Below are positions 1-12,965 of a DNA stretch of 64,000 nt, one piece after another (the stretch's first letter is position 1; every line of letters starts with the position of its first letter). The position numbers and the translations under genes are program-made. The notes under the pieces were generated by a model. The model was not told the origin of the DNA and ran no database searches. It worked only from the letters and a program-made list of their open reading frames with translations. This DNA comes from Ignelater luminosus. Its lineage: Eukaryota > Arthropoda > Insecta > Coleoptera > Elateridae. The stretch spans positions 71,819-135,818 of the forward strand of contig VTPC01091249.1 in NCBI GenBank assembly GCA_011009095.1. Reading direction: 5' to 3'.

Positions 1-1618
1 AGTGATATCGACATCATGAGTAAAGATGTAGAGTAATGCATACCTTTTTGAAAAACCTACTTTATGCGAGTTACTTAGATTTTGAAATCTGCAAATAATT
101 TAGGAACAAAAAGTGACATAAAGTTTCAATTGTGCTAAAGAATTCTGTCATATCTAACTTATTCGCTAGTGGTTTCCACCTTTTTATTGCATGTGCTAAA
201 AGCATGGATTTAAGTCATTAAAAAAAATCAAGTAAAAAAATAGTCTACACTCTAGAGAAAGCATCTAAAGACGATTTTAAGAAATTGTAATATAATAATC
301 AATAATAAAAAAAAAGTTTACAACTTTATAAACATCCCTCGTAGATCAAAATCACTATACTAGTAGGACGAGTCGTGAGAAATGTTTAATGATTTAATTT
401 AAAACTGATCTCACACGACTATTTTCTCCTATCTTAAGACTTCACTTAGGAAGATCTCAATGTACTGTTAAGTGTTCGTCTTTTTTTTTCTCGGTTTTTA
501 TTACGAGCAGCAGTCATAATCGCCGCATTCTTACGGTTCCTTCCATATTAAAATACCACAAAGACAATAACCGATGATTAACTCATAAAATGAAATTGTT
601 GTATTTTATGTCTGTTAAATTCCAAATTACAAGATATTGTAGAAATTTGATACTTTTAGGTTAACATATTTATTTAACATCTGTGCAATTAACTTGATTT
701 TTATGAGAATAAGACGCCCAGTTTGACACCTAGGCAATTTTACGTAAGGATTGTATTTGCATAAATTTTATAGACAATTGTGAACGAATGTTTATTGAAT
801 ATATGTAAATTAACTGTATCCGTGGAAAGAAAGGGAGTTAAAACTGACTCACGTTTGACACCAACACAATACCCAATACATAACTAAATAATAACGGTAT
901 CTTAAATCCTATATGAATTAAAAGAACAAAAAGTAATGTATTATGTATCCACGTATTACGGTTTTTCTTTTAATAGAACTTGACCAGCCCAATCTTTTCT
1001 TTATAATTTGAAGGAAACTTTTTATATGAGTATAGTACACATAAATGCAGCGAAAAATGCATTCTTAGTGTATATTATTGAAAAGGAAGTTTTGGTAGAA
1101 AGGAAACAATATAAAATAATACTGCAATTTGTGTGAATTTTCGACATACTATTTCCTCCTTTTACAAATATTTTAAGCAATAGTTACCGTTAATTAAATT
1201 TTTAGGTTAACAATCCTGCGAGAAATTACTAAAAAGGGGTTTTCATAACCTAACAATAGAGACAAATATTAAACCATAACAATGGAATAGGTTACAATCG
1301 AATAACGTCATAAACTGAACATAAATACGCAGAAAACAATTTTTATTTGTCAGCCTAATAAAATCAATACAAATTCAACTCCTCGACTTTTCAAGGTTTT
1401 CCAATCTATTTCTAATAAAAATCTCACAACCATCAACAACGATTCTAAGATTTATACGAGTTACATTCTTATACCAGAAACAAAATCAAGAAAAAGAAGA
1501 AAATAGCATCAACATACTTAGAACCACAGATGAAGTCAGTTACAAAGGCACAGATCGTGGGATAAACAATGAATAGGAAAAGAAAATAAAAAAATCAATG
1601 AAATGAAATAACATAATG
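1..1618. other. AT-rich DNA without a recognised gene
   Basis: No open frame of useful length and no family I recognise on either strand. It serves as the left flank of the mariner element that starts at 1621. Confidence 0.6.
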
Positions 1619-1620
1619 TA

Positions 1621-2924
1621 CGAGGTGTGTGAGAAAAGTAATGAGACTGGCAACACTGCGGGAGATCTGGCAACGTTGTGTCTACCGGCCTGTGCTAAAC
1701 CGGTTTGATTATTGTTTCCACTTCCTCAGTCCGAGTTACAACTCCGTACAGCTAACACATTATTTTTGACAGCGCCATCAGTGAAGTTGTGTTTTTGTTG
1801 TGTGTTACAGAAATGGAGCATCGGAATTTACAGCAACGTTGTGCAATCAAGTTTTGTGTTAAACTTGGTGAATCCGCGAGTGTGACTTTTGAAAAGTTGA
1901 AACAGGTCTATGGGAAACAGTGCTTATCAAGAGCACAAGTTTTCCGCTGGCACAAATCATTTTTGGACGGTCGAGAACACGTTGAAGATGAACCTCGCTC
2001 AGGGAGACCTTCAACTTCAAAAACTGACGAAACGTTGAACGTGTGAGGGCTCTTGTGAGATCAGACCGTCGTTTAACAATAAGGATAATGAGTGAACAGT
2101 TAAATTTAAACACTTTCACCGTGCATCAAATGTTGACAGACAATTTGAACATGCGAAAGATTTGTGCCAAAATGGTGCCGAAAAAACCTCACAACTGAAC
2201 AGAAGAACATTCGGAAAAACGTGTGCGTTGATCTTCTTGAGTGGATTGCCAATGACCAAGAATTCTTCAATTGTGTGATCACAGGTGATGAATCCTGGAT
2301 ATTTGAGTACGATCCTGAAACAAAGCGGCAAAGCGAAGGGTCATCTCCTCGGCCGAAGAAATGTCGAATGAGCAAATCAAAAATCAAGACCATGCTGATT
2401 TGTTTTTTTGACAGTAAGGGTATCGTGCACAAAGAATTTGTTCCACCAGGACAAACTGTCAACAAAGTGTTTTATAAAAGTGTCCTTGAAAAGCTTAGGA
2501 AAAGAGTGATTCGTGTGAGACCAGACATTGCAGACAAGTGGATGCTTCATCATGACAATGCTCCGTGTCACACAGCAATTTTCATCAGTGAATTTTTGAC
2601 CTCAAAACGCACTACTGTTGTTCCTCATCCTCCCTATTCACCTGATTTGAGTCCTTGTGACTTTTTCCTTTTCCCGAAATTGAAAGATGTCCTAAAAGGA
2701 CGTCAGTTTGGAACTCTGGAGAACATTCAAAAGACTGTGACCGACCAGTTAAAAGCCATACCAGTTCAAGACTTCCAGCGCTGCTACCAAGAGTGGGAAC
2801 AACGACTCCGCCGGTGTATAGCTGCCCAAGGGAACTACTTTGAAGCGGATAACATTGTTGTTTGAAAAAAATAAAAACTTTGGTTAGTATGAAACCAGTC
2901 TCATTACTTTTCTCACATACCTCG
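1621..2924 (+). mobile_element. mariner (DD34D) transposon, full length, inactive
   Basis: A 1304-bp Tc1/mariner element. Its ends are 30-nt terminal inverted repeats beginning CGAGGTGTGTGAGAAAAGTA (1621-1650 and 2895-2924) with one mismatch, flanked by the TA target duplication at 1619-1620 and 2925-2926. Inside is a transposase in two frames. Because both ends are still almost identical, the insertion can be read unambiguously; the frameshifts make it non-autonomous. Confidence 0.93.
1813..2865 (+). pseudogene. mariner transposase, two frameshifts
   Basis: The transposase would cut and paste the element through its end repeats. The N-terminal part (from the ATG at 1813) shows the helix-turn-helix region and the RSGRPSTS linker motif. 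Near 2041 the reading frame shifts (the family sequence continues in another frame through NLNTFTVHQML), and it shifts back at an A-run near 2180. The C-terminal part (2164-2865) has the catalytic region: GDESWIF (first Asp), HHDNAPCH (second) and SPDLSPCDFFLFP (third), with 34 residues between the second and third Asp, which defines a DD34D mariner. All three acidic residues are kept, so only the frameshifts kill it. Two short indels and no large deletions suggest moderate age. Confidence 0.9.
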
Positions 2925-2926
2925 TA

Positions 2927-3508
2927 AGTGAGTCAAAAGCAAAATACAAAAAGCAAGGGGGAGAAATAAAAAAAGAGACTGTAAAACAAGAACAATAGAA
3001 ACTAAAGGACTGATCAAAACCAAAATAAAAAGAAATAGAGAAAAGCGAGATAAAGATCTTGGAAAAGAAGGGAAGTGGACAGAAAAAACACAAAAATGGG
3101 AGTAGTTCAGTCACGCACATTTCTCCATATCATAATAATAATTAGATCAATAGCAATCTGAATGCTATGGGTGCATAAGAGAAGATAAGTTACATCTTTA
3201 AAATTTCTCTTCACTAAGGAGTTTTCCCGACCTTTCCAGAACCTTCAAGTTCTTGGACATCCTTACATCAGTGAGAAACATAGCCTTGCTCCGCATTCAA
3301 CTGAAGGTAGTTTACTCGATCTGAAGTTTCCAAAAGATTACAGATAAATATCTTCCAAAACGGTCTAAGAGTTATTTTTCTAATCTCTCATAGATATTGT
3401 GCAATATTTTCTGAGAACATCCATAATCTTACAAGTTCTTTTAATCAATACCGGTACAAAGGAAATGTAGGTGTATTTAGCAAAGATCTTTTCTTGCAGG
3501 CTGCGTCG
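2927..3508. other. A-rich spacer without gene
   Basis: AT-rich and purine-rich on the plus strand just after the mariner. I see no coding or repeat structure here. Confidence 0.5.
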
Positions 3509-3707
3509 CATAGTGGTCGGAAATGAAAAAAATCGGCCAGAACTAAATAACTCTTAGAATTGCTTAAATATTTTGTATATAAGGCGTTATTGGCGTCTCT
3601 GCTATCCAAAATGATGTAAAAAATGAAAATTATTTGATTTATTTATTTGTTTTATCGAAGAAATACAAAAATTTCATGTCTAAATTCGTACATTCTGTCT
3701 GTCTGTA

Positions 3708-3838
3708 GGTCTGTTGCCATGTTGCCATGTTGCCGTGACTTTACAGGACATGTTATATATGAAATCAACTTAGAATCTTCTCCAGATTATAGATACATAA
3801 TCGGTGTTTCGATATCTCAAATAGTTTTCGACATAATT
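3708..3838 (+). repeat. dispersed repeat, copy 1
   Basis: About 130 nt starting GGTCTGTTGCCATG and ending near ATAGTTTTCGACATAAT, clearly similar to 19329-19456 in the same orientation. This copy has a local triplication of GTTGCCRT. It lies inside the 3509-5003 element, so it may be a piece of that family. Confidence 0.8.
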
Positions 3839-3901
3839 GGAATCGAAAATGGCGATTTGTCGACTTAGTGATCGTATATATGATATCGACTTAGTTTTTA
3901 A

Positions 3902-4585
3902 CAAGGTACGAGGTGTACCTCACCGATTTTTGTGAAACTTGGTATACAATGTCCGCCAAAAAGTCGCACCATATGGGAAAAATTTTTATTGAATGACATA
4001 GAAAAGTTTTTCGGCATCAGGTTTTGTTTGCTCCAGAACCAAAAATGACCTAATCAAAAGTAATCACGTGGTCTCCATTACTTGTCAAATTTGAGATTTT
4101 TAGAAAAAATGTCCAAAAACGGACTTATTTGACCAAATTTTGAAAAAAGTCATGAGAAACAAATGTTTCCTTTGCAATTTTGTACTCGTATGAAAATTTT
4201 CAAAAGCCTACCACGATCTTTATATTTTGCCCTTTATTTCGCTTTATTTCCCTAACTCTTAAAATTACATAGTAAGTAATCTCAAAAAAACCAGAAAGAA
4301 AAAATAAAAAGTATAAAAAAGGAGGTGGTTTTCGGGGAGCGGGTGAACGTACAAAAATCTGCTTGCACCACCAGATAGGGGATAAAAATGATTAAACTTT
4401 GCTATTTGAACCATCTCGATATCTACTACTACTTTAAATAAAATTTACCAGATCTTCGAGGGTGGCTTTCATCCTCTTAACGTCAAACTCAGCCGATGCA
4501 AAAAAACACCTGTCTAATGTTTTGACCCGCAATATATACCAAGTTTCAAAAAAATTGATGAGGCACACCTCGTGCATGCCCTTTG
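3902..4585. mobile_element. nested MITE-like element, about 45-nt inverted ends
   Basis: Left end CAAGGTACGAGGTGTACCTC and the right end read on minus (CAAAGGGCATGCACGAGGTG) are related, and the match continues through a shared GAAACTTGGTATA. It codes for nothing. It sits inside the 3509-5003 element, so it either inserted later or is that element's internal structure. Superfamily not determined. Confidence 0.6.
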
Positions 4586-5112
4586 CTAGTCGTTTTTTAT
4601 TTTAAAATTACTTAAGAACCCGCAAGTCTCCGCAGCTGATTTTTATTTCCTTAAAAAACATAAAGTTATTTCTCTTCTTACAACATAAATTCACAGGGGA
4701 CCACAGTGGATAACATTTTCAAATTGCAAGATGACTATAAACAACTCGAACATTATTCAGCTAACTTTGAACATTGAATTTTGCATTGAAATCGTACCAA
4801 AAAATTGCAATAACTTGATATTGCATAGTGTTTGAAAGACTATTTCGCGAATAAAGTAGACAATGTTGATACTTTTTTAATTTAGCGAGATACACACTCT
4901 CAATGCAAGGTTAAAATTTGGCTTCGTATATATTTAAATTTCATTCTATGTAGATTCATTTTTTAGAGTTTTGGCCGCTTTTTTCTGGTTTCCGACCACT
5001 GTGCGTCATTTTCGAGCAAGATTGAAGTTTTCAAGATTTTTTGAATGTAGACTTTTTGTGCTTACAAAATTTCAAGATATCCCGCACTAAAACGTATCTC
5101 CTTAAGGTATTG

Positions 5113-6352
5113 TTATGAGGTGTCACCTATTCCGTTCGTTGATTTTACAACTAAGATTCCGCCTGCATACGGGGCCAACCGGTTGGTGTGCACAACCATC
5201 ATTTTTCCCCTTGGTGGTTTTCTGATACGGTATATCAGGTCATTTATTCGTTTCATGACCTTGTAGGGCCCTTCCCATGCTCTTTGCAGCTTTGGAGATA
5301 AGCCTCTTCGTCTTTGAGGACGATAGAGCCAAACTAGATCTCCAGGTTGATACCCTCCTGCTTGGGCTTTAATGTCGTATCGCTCTTTCATCTTGTCACT
5401 GGCCATCTGCATATTACGACGAACATTTTCATGAATGGAGTTTAACTTCTTACGAAGGTTATCAACGTAATCATCACCGACCACGTCATTTTCACTGGGT
5501 TTGAAATCAAACTGTAGATCACATGGTAACCGAATTTCGCGCCCGAACAACACCGCAGCTGGGGTTTGGCCAGTTGTTTCTTGTACAGCCGAGCGGTTTG
5601 CCATTAGAAACAGATGCAGGTATTGATCCCAATCGCGCTGATGCTCGGACACCACCTTCGACAAGTACTTCCTCATCGTTCTATTCATTCTTTCCACCAT
5701 CTTTCTTCCTTACCAAGACGACGGGTGATGCCCAAGAGCTGTTTGAAGGTTCGATAACACCTTGGCTAGCCATATCTTCGATAATCTTTTCTGCTTCTTC
5801 TCGTTTCGCCCATGGTAACCTTCTTGGACGTTGTCGTATTGGTTGAACATCTCCCGTATTGATCTTATGGGTCACCACACTGGTTTTAACCGCCAGTCCT
5901 TTATCAGGAGCAAATACATCTTTGTAACGACTAATTAACTCTTGCACCCTAATCTTTTGGCTTGGAGTTAAATTTTTACAAGAAGCTGTGATCATTGCTT
6001 CTACGTTTACCGAGCTTCCGGAAGACGAAAGAACTCCACTTGTCTTCGTGCACCGTACTAAAGAGGACACCGGCACACAAGAACCGATTTCGGTGTTCTT
6101 CTTTAATGACATTGGGAAATTGTTAACATTCATTAATCGAATAGGCGTTAGTTCTTTCACATTCATTAACACTTTCCCAATCAGAATACCTCTTCCAATG
6201 TCTGTGTTGGCATAATCCGGTTCTAAGGCACCCATACAACCTGCTCGGAGATTTCCATTCATTCGGGCCATAACAACCTTCTCACTCCGCGCCGGCAGGG
6301 TAACGTCATCGACAAGCATTACTCGAAGCGACTCGTCGTCTTTTTGGTGCAT
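5113..6352 (-). pseudogene. Ty3/gypsy pol, internally deleted
   Basis: Two open pieces on the minus strand. 5681-6352 carries the protease-to-RT spacer and the first part of reverse transcriptase (RQRPRRLPWAKREEAEKI, then WASPVVLVRKKDGG). 5113-5700 carries the end of integrase (VERMNRTMRKYL, the FGREIRLP region and a GPY/F-type module WEGPYKVMKRIND). Everything between, namely the RT palm, RNase H and integrase core, is missing. The join lies near 5690-5705, where the RT side and the integrase side share about 10 nt. No stop codons occur within either piece, so the deletion may be fairly recent. I found no convincing LTRs. Confidence 0.88.
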
Positions 6353-8452
6353 GGGGACTTGCTCAAAGTAATCTTCACATCATTAATATGTGCAAAACAA
6401 GCAGGTTTTAGAATTCTGTGGTCGTTTACCTATAGTGAATAAACACCTTACTGAGAGATCAAAGGAAAATGATATTTGGCACCGGGTGACACCATCTAAT
6501 GGCGTTGGGGTCACAACCCCAAATTGGGAAAGGCTGCTTTAAAATACCCTTAGGAAAACAGTATTATGTATTTATAACTGTTCATTCAAAGGTCGTCACT
6601 TTATTTATTAGATTAGACGTATTTAACAATAAAATAATCGAACTGCGCAAACAACTTAAAAAAAGAATAACAGAGGTTTTAGCCTTTAAATACAACAAAT
6701 AATGAACTTTAATAGTATTATGCCACGATAACGATAAGTAACAGTAGCAAAAGGATATCAAGAGAAATTTAAAGTTTTGGTCTTTAATCACTAGGTTTGC
6801 CTTGTTGTGTAATTTTATATTGCAGTTAAAACCTTGACAAGATAACTGAGAATAAGTAAAACAAAAGAAGTAATAAAAAAGATACAAAATTGTTTTAATC
6901 ACTCTTTTGTTTTTAAAATTCAGACAACAGAAGCTACTCCAATTAACATGTATAGTCTATTTGCACACTTTATGATATTAAAAATCCACTGCCAAGCATG
7001 TATTTTAATGTATGCGAAATGAATTAGAAAATAGGTAGTTTGCATTTATTACGAACAATTTATTATACGGCTTCAATTGCCAGTTTTACCAATTCAGTAC
7101 GCGGAATTTAAAATAATGCGTATATACATATAGGTACGGTAACTACAAGGTTGTTTAAATATTGTTCCTGCAAAGACGTTGTTTATTTATTTATTTAAAT
7201 ATTTACCTTGCTATTCTCAATTTCTTGACTAAATAAGTATTAATATTTAACCTCGTGAAAACAAAATTAGTATTTATGTAAATGTTTTTGCTAAGTTTCC
7301 TAATACGCTCTACTAATCAAACCTGAAAAAATTACTCAGGTGTGAAGAAGAAAAACAACAAAGCAGCGTTTATATTTCTGTTTTCTACTTTTGGTTCAGT
7401 TGTTTTTACACTGAAAATATTTCGAAATAACGTTAGATACCTTCCGGGAATAAAAATGTTAATGCAATAAAATAAATAATAAATAAAATAAAAAAGAGGT
7501 CTAGAAGTAAAAAAGTAAAACCGTTGGAAAGTGGATACTATCACCAAAATATATCATTTACAAGAAGTTTGTGAAAGAAAACCATTGTGACGCAAAATAT
7601 ATGCGACATAATTTCAGAAGTGTTTAATACCTTTCCAATCACTATAAAAATGTAATTTATTTTTGATTAAAAGCAAAACTTTGTTAGAATAACGCAATAG
7701 AGATATTTGGATTCTGAAAACTAGGTTATGTCTCAAGTTCAAAGATTGGAAAGTAATGAATGTTTTGCGATACATATCTTGACATAAAAAGATGGAAACC
7801 TTCAAATAGATACCTATAACGTTGTATTTTTGTAGAATACTATAGAATTTAGTTTCTGCTCAATAAAAAAATCTTTATTTCTATTGCATTTACAACCAAT
7901 CCCTAGAAATAATTATTATGATATTTTATAGCTAAACGCAAAGTTTAATTAGAATAAAAGAAAAATCAGAAATAACTTTCTAATATTATTGACATTTACT
8001 TTTATATTATTATTAGAATTTTCAATATTTCGTATTTTCTTGATAGTTCAACATAGAAATAAAGTTAAATAACCTACTTTTTTCAAAGTCGGTTAAAAAT
8101 TCTCACGGATTCTTTTTCATCAAGTATCGTAACCGTAATAACATAACCTCCCTCTCGCAACAAAAACTATTTTAATCTGATAACAAGACAGGTGGCGACG
8201 AATGATAAAGATGACGTTCTCGATAACGCTTGAACAAAGGGTGTTCTACAAAAATGGAACGTAATAGAAAAGTTCCTTTAAGATTCTAACGATCAATTTG
8301 AAAAGTCAGCATTAGAATTGATTGTAACTTGTTTATTCTGACAAGTTGCTGTACATAATTGCGTGATGAAAATTTTCTTTTGTTTTTGTCATTGATTGTT
8401 GTTGCATTTGTATTTTAGTCAAGTAGGTATTTCTTACCTTAATACTCACTCG
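6353..8452. other. AT-rich DNA without recognised gene
   Basis: The first ~150 nt may belong to the gypsy remnant. The rest has only short random frames on both strands and no repeat that I could pair. Confidence 0.5.
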
Positions 8453-9960
8453 ATGACTTCATCGGGAAAAGGGTACAAAGATTAAAGGGAAAACTATTAC
8501 CTTGACAGATTTAAATTGGGCTAATGCAGTAAAATATATTTGTGATCAATATACGATCACAGCCAATGTGGTTTTGGCAACTAAATTTACTAAAAACAGA
8601 AAATCCATATTTGCTTCCGTATACTATCGTGAGATCAATAAGTAAAGACATTTCGGTATCTTTTGGACAGTAAAACGTATTTCTATGATTGAATCTTTAC
8701 AAAAACTGTTAGAAATGCTTTTGATTTACACGTTTCTTCATACTCTCAAATACTTCACATACGCATCTTCTGTGCGTTAACGAAACCATTAAGATGGAAC
8801 CAAGCCTCATCCGAAAAAAATGTCACATCCAGCAAATTATCATCGTTGAGGTTATCTCCAAACCATTGACAATAAGCTCCTCTTTTATTATAATCAGGTG
8901 GTAACAACTCCTGGTATATTTGTAATTTATATAAATACAATACAAATATTTCGACAAGTTCCAAAACTCACATCTAATAATTGCGCTGCCCTCCTTATGG
9001 AACTTGTTGGTTCATTCTGCATTATGTTTCTGGCGTTGTTCACCATCTCATTGGTTCTAATACGAAGCCTACCATTCTTCCGTTTATTGCTTCTTGATCA
9101 TGTCTCTCTAAAACAGTTAATTGTTTTCTGAACTTATTGATCTCACGCTATATGATATGATATATGATTTTTCCAAAAATAACAAATAATAAGAATTCCA
9201 CGAAAGGACCAACCTTGTGACGCCCCAAGGTTTTGGTTATGTTGAATATGAAGATAAGGTTTAGAATGGGGCATTAATTATGTGTTATCGACTCTACTCG
9301 TAGAATTAGAATCGAAATTGACACAAATTCGAACAATGATAGGAGACGTGGTGGTCATATGGATTGTAATCCTAATAGTTCAGATAGATCTGAAATTACT
9401 TTAGAAAAATGGCGTTCTGGTTCTCGAAGTAGACCTGCTGAACCAGAACACAATAGGGGTGGAGGATTTGAGTGGAAACAGACAGATACAGCGATAGAAA
9501 GCTTTTCAATGGCAATAAAAGAGGTTTTGGCTTAAAGAGGAATGACGATAAACAGTTTACTCAAGGAGGTGGTCGAGATGGCACACGGTCAGGTCGACTT
9601 GAATTTCGGACCCGACTGAAACTCGTCTTAGAGCCTAGAACGAAAACAGTTGGTGATGCCAAACCTGTAGATAGAAATATTTGTAAAAGGCAAACAGAAG
9701 ATAGAGTCTAAAGTAGAAAGTCATGGTGATCATGATCGTAACGATTGGGAAAAAAGAGAAGACGATGATTCAAGATGACAGGATAGGAGATGAGATTCGC
9801 CAAAGAAGTACTCTCTTTCTGGTTATAAAAAAGATTGCACACCAAATCAAAGAAGAGATTCATATGATCGTAGAAGAGACCCTCCTGATGACGGAAGAAG
9901 TCATGTAGAAGTTTATCTCCAGATTACAGAAAGAGTGTCCTTAAATCAGATATCTCCAGA
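8453..9960 (+). pseudogene. eIF4B-like pseudogene, probably a retrocopy
   Basis: Eukaryotic initiation factor 4B helps eIF4A unwind mRNA. The piece from the ATG at 8453 reads MTSSGKRVQRLKGKTITLTD, like the KGKTISLTDF start of eIF4B. After a transposon (8627-9148) the frame resumes with degraded RNA-recognition-motif sequence: DFF..., then GFGYVEYEDKV (about 9210-9255), then RRIRIEI (9300). The Arg/Asp/Gly-rich middle follows (9310-9600), then RTRLKLVLEPRTKTVGDAKP and VDRNI..., matching the conserved RPKLNL-KPR...GGAKPVDTAARE block. At least four frameshifts or stops break it. No splice sites separate the blocks, which favours a processed copy, though no poly-A tail or parent gene is visible here. 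A non-LTR element follows at 9974 and the tail may continue past 13602. Confidence 0.72.
8627..9148 (-). mobile_element. Tc1/mariner-like (DD41D type) element, internally deleted, inside eIF4B copy
   Basis: Ends TCGTGAGATCAATAAGT (8627) and, on minus from 9148, GCGTGAGATCAATAAGT, flanked by TA at 8625-8626 and 9149-9150. The minus strand keeps part of a transposase: helix-turn-helix linker (about 8960-9110, with several frameshifts) and the catalytic-start region DVTFFSDEAWFHLNGFVNAQ (about 8755-8840). The rest of the catalytic domain is gone. It splits the eIF4B-like sequence between the N-terminus and the RNA-recognition motif, so it is younger than that copy. Confidence 0.8.
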
Positions 9961-9985
9961 AATAAATATATAATTTATTATAAAT

Positions 9986-12881
9986 TTATCTGTTAATTAA
10001 CCATCCACGAAGCTTCTTTTTCAGCTCAGAAATTTTCTTTATGTTTTTATAAGGAAATTCATTTAGTAATTTTGGAATGTAATAATAAATCGAGTTTCTT
10101 CCGTAGAAATTATTGTACCTATTAGTGATGAAAGTTACGGATGATGGTCGAATGTTATATATAGTTTCTTGAATCTGTTGAAATGTTTTATTAAAATAAT
10201 ATTTAAAAATAGTAATATAATCCCGTAACTGATCAATTTTCAAAATTTCAAGCTCTTTCCTTATGTCATCTGTCCTTTTATTGTTATTTTTTATAAGCTT
10301 TAAGAAATTATTTTGCGCCTTTGATAGAGGTTCCAGGGGTATTGTATATGTATAACCATAAATCGTCAGACCATATCTTATTATTGATTCTCCCAAAGTT
10401 TTATAAATTAGTATTTTTGTTTGCACTGGCAAAATTGTTCGTAATTGATAGAATGTATATAATAGGCTTTTTAATTTGTTAGATACATATTCTATGTCTC
10501 TAGTCCATTTCATATCTTTTTGCACTATTATTCCAAGATATTTGACTTCATTTAGAAAGTTTATTTTGTGGCAAGAACTGCAGTTAACTAAATTTCCAGA
10601 AAATAAGCATTTCTCGTTATGACTTCGTAGAGTGTAATTTATGCTAGAATTTCCAAATTGAAGAGCTTGAGTTTTTTTAGTGTTTATAAAAATATAATGT
10701 TGTGTGTAAACCATTTTGATATTAAATTGAAATCATTCTGCAATTTCTGCAAACATGTAATTTCATTAATGTCTGTTGATAATATTACAGTATCATCGGC
10801 GTATTGATAAATATTACACAATAAACCATTTGTTCGAGGTATATCTTTTACGTATAAGTTAAATAACGTTGGTGATAAAATACATCCTTGTGGAACACCG
10901 AAATGTGTTTGCTTTAAATCACTGTAACAATTGTTAATTTTGACAGTCTGTGCTCGATCTGTTAAAAAACTTTCGAATAATTTGTGAACTGTGCCTCTTA
11001 CTCCGGAAGCTTTTAATATTCGAAGAAGTATAGTCCTATCTATTGTATCAAAGGCTTTTGATAGATCAAGAAATATCGCGGCTGCATGCTTTCTGTCATT
11101 TAAAGTTACATTAATTTTTTCAACAAAATCCAATAATAACGTTTCTGTATTCTTTCTTTTTCGAAAACCAAATTGTGTATTAGGTATAATCGAGAATTTA
11201 TTCAAGTAGCTATTTAATTTGTCATTTATATATTTCTCTAAAATTTTTTCTAATGATGGAAGATTCGAGATTGGTCTGTAGTTATTAATATCATCTTTTT
11301 TACCATTTTTATAAACTGGAGTAACAATTGATATTTTCATTTTTTCTGGAATTTCACCATTTCTAATCATTAGATTTAAAAAATGTAGTAAAATATCGCA
11401 CAGTATATTTAAATTATTCTTTATGTCTTTCATTCTGATGTTGTCATATCCAGGAGCTTTATTTACGTCAAATGTATTATATTGTGCAAATCAGTTGAGG
11501 TCATATATGGTAAAAAAACGATTTTAGTTGAGTATCAATTATTACCTGTTCTTAATTTGTCGATAATTGAAATAAAGAAGTTGTTGAAAGTATTTGTTAG
11601 TTGCTTTATTTCTTCCTCTGTAGCAATATCTTTAAAGTTTTTTAAACATGACTGTTTTATATTGTTGTTGCCTCTTCCTAGTCTGTTATTTAAGATTGAC
11701 CAAATTCCTGATATGTTGGAACTATTTTTACGTATCTCCTGGTAGTAATAATTATCTTTAGCTTTCTTTATTTTTTTCTGAACTGTATTTCGTAATGCTT
11801 TGTATTTTCTAACTAAAGTTGGATTTTTGTTTGATTTGTAAGTACTCCACATATCGTTTTTAAAAGAAATTTCGTTAAGTAGTTCATCTGTAATCCATGG
11901 GTTATGTACTTTATATTTTCTATTTTTATTGTGCTTAATAGTTCGTGTCGAAAATTTGAATATTAAAGAAAATGCTGCCACAATTTTCTCGTATAGTTGT
12001 GTAACGTTATTAATATTCATTAATTCTTTCCAATTTACTTGTTTAATCATATAATTGACTTTCTCATTGTATCTTCGTTTGCTTCTAGTGTATCATAATT
12101 AGCCAAGAAGTTTATTCCTATTATGTAATGATCTGCTATTTTACTAGTTAATAACAAACGGTTCGTATGATTCGTTTTCAAATCGAATTACTACATGGTC
12201 TAGACAAGTAGACACTAATTTATTCTGTATCTTTTCTTCTCGTGTGGGGGAATTACTTAAACTTATTAAACCATAAGCATTTAATAAATTAGTATATTTT
12301 CGTACCCCATCTTTGTATTTGTTTAATAAATCAAAATTTATGTCTCCTATTAGTAGAATATTCTTTACATTATGTACTTCATCTAACCATGACTCTAATT
12401 CTAGAATGAAATTATTTTTATTTAAATTCGGAGGTCTATAAATACAATTTATTAGGCAACTAAATAAAACTTTAGAGCTTATTCTTTTCTCTACTTCTAA
12501 TACCATATTTTCAGCAAATGCAAATTTTTGGCGATCCATCTCTTGAACTTGAATATTATTTTTAACGAACATGCATATCCCTCCTCCTCTTTTGAAATCT
12601 TTACATAAAATAAACTTTTGAAATGCGTTTAAGAAAAAAACTGGACTTTCTTCTTGCTTAATTCCAATTTCTGTAAGAACTATTATATCTATAAATCCTA
12701 AATTATCTTTTATAATTGCCTCAAATTGAGCCCAATGCTTTTTCAAGCTGCGTATGTTTACATGAATTATATTAAATTTTAATTTTGTTGAGATTTCCAC
12801 ATTATGTGTTTTCCATATCTGTAAATTTTCTAGAACAGTTTCTTTCATTCTTTCATTCATGATTGGGTTAATCTTCTTCAC
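9986..12881 (-). pseudogene. LINE ORF2: endonuclease + reverse transcriptase, frameshifted
   Basis: Begins near 12881. The endonuclease part (12144-12881) shows FNIIHVNIRSLKKHW, a catalytic-type LTEIG and LLIGDINFDL. A linker (11535-12050) follows with FNNFFISIIDKL. Reverse transcriptase (10684-11433) has the NNYRPISNLPSLEKILEK, FLDLSKAFDTIDR, GVPQGCILSPTLFN and YADDTVIL blocks, the last holding the catalytic aspartates. The C-terminal part (9986-10714) has KYLGI and ends WLINR. Frames break near 12146, 12060, in 11440-11530 (the NKAPGYDNIRMKD segment is out of frame) and near 10700. The domain order and motifs fit the CR1/Jockey group; I cannot choose the clade. Confidence 0.88.
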
Positions 12882-12965
12882 TGTTAGAAATAAAGGTCTA
12901 TATAAAAGTGTTTAAATTAAATAATTAGAACTAATTGATAATGTAACCTAATATATACAAGTCTT

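Larger units (their letters stand above)
3509..5003. mobile_element. 1.5-kb non-autonomous DNA transposon with long inverted ends
   Basis: The left end CATAGTGGTCGGAAA (3509) is matched in inverted orientation by the right end (CACAGTGGTCGGAAA read on minus from 5003). The similarity continues inward for about 40 nt, including a shared CGGCCA-AACT block. No transposase is encoded. The target duplication is unclear (only a short CGTC is shared outside the ends), so the superfamily is left open; a hAT-like origin is possible from the CANAGTGG start. It contains another inverted-repeat element (3902-4585) and a dispersed repeat (3708-3838). Confidence 0.6.

Noticed and set aside
5100-6530. LTRs for the gypsy element (GGTGTCACC-like words at 5117 and 6486)
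   Set aside because: The shared words are short and inverted relative to each other, and no direct repeat of LTR length was found.
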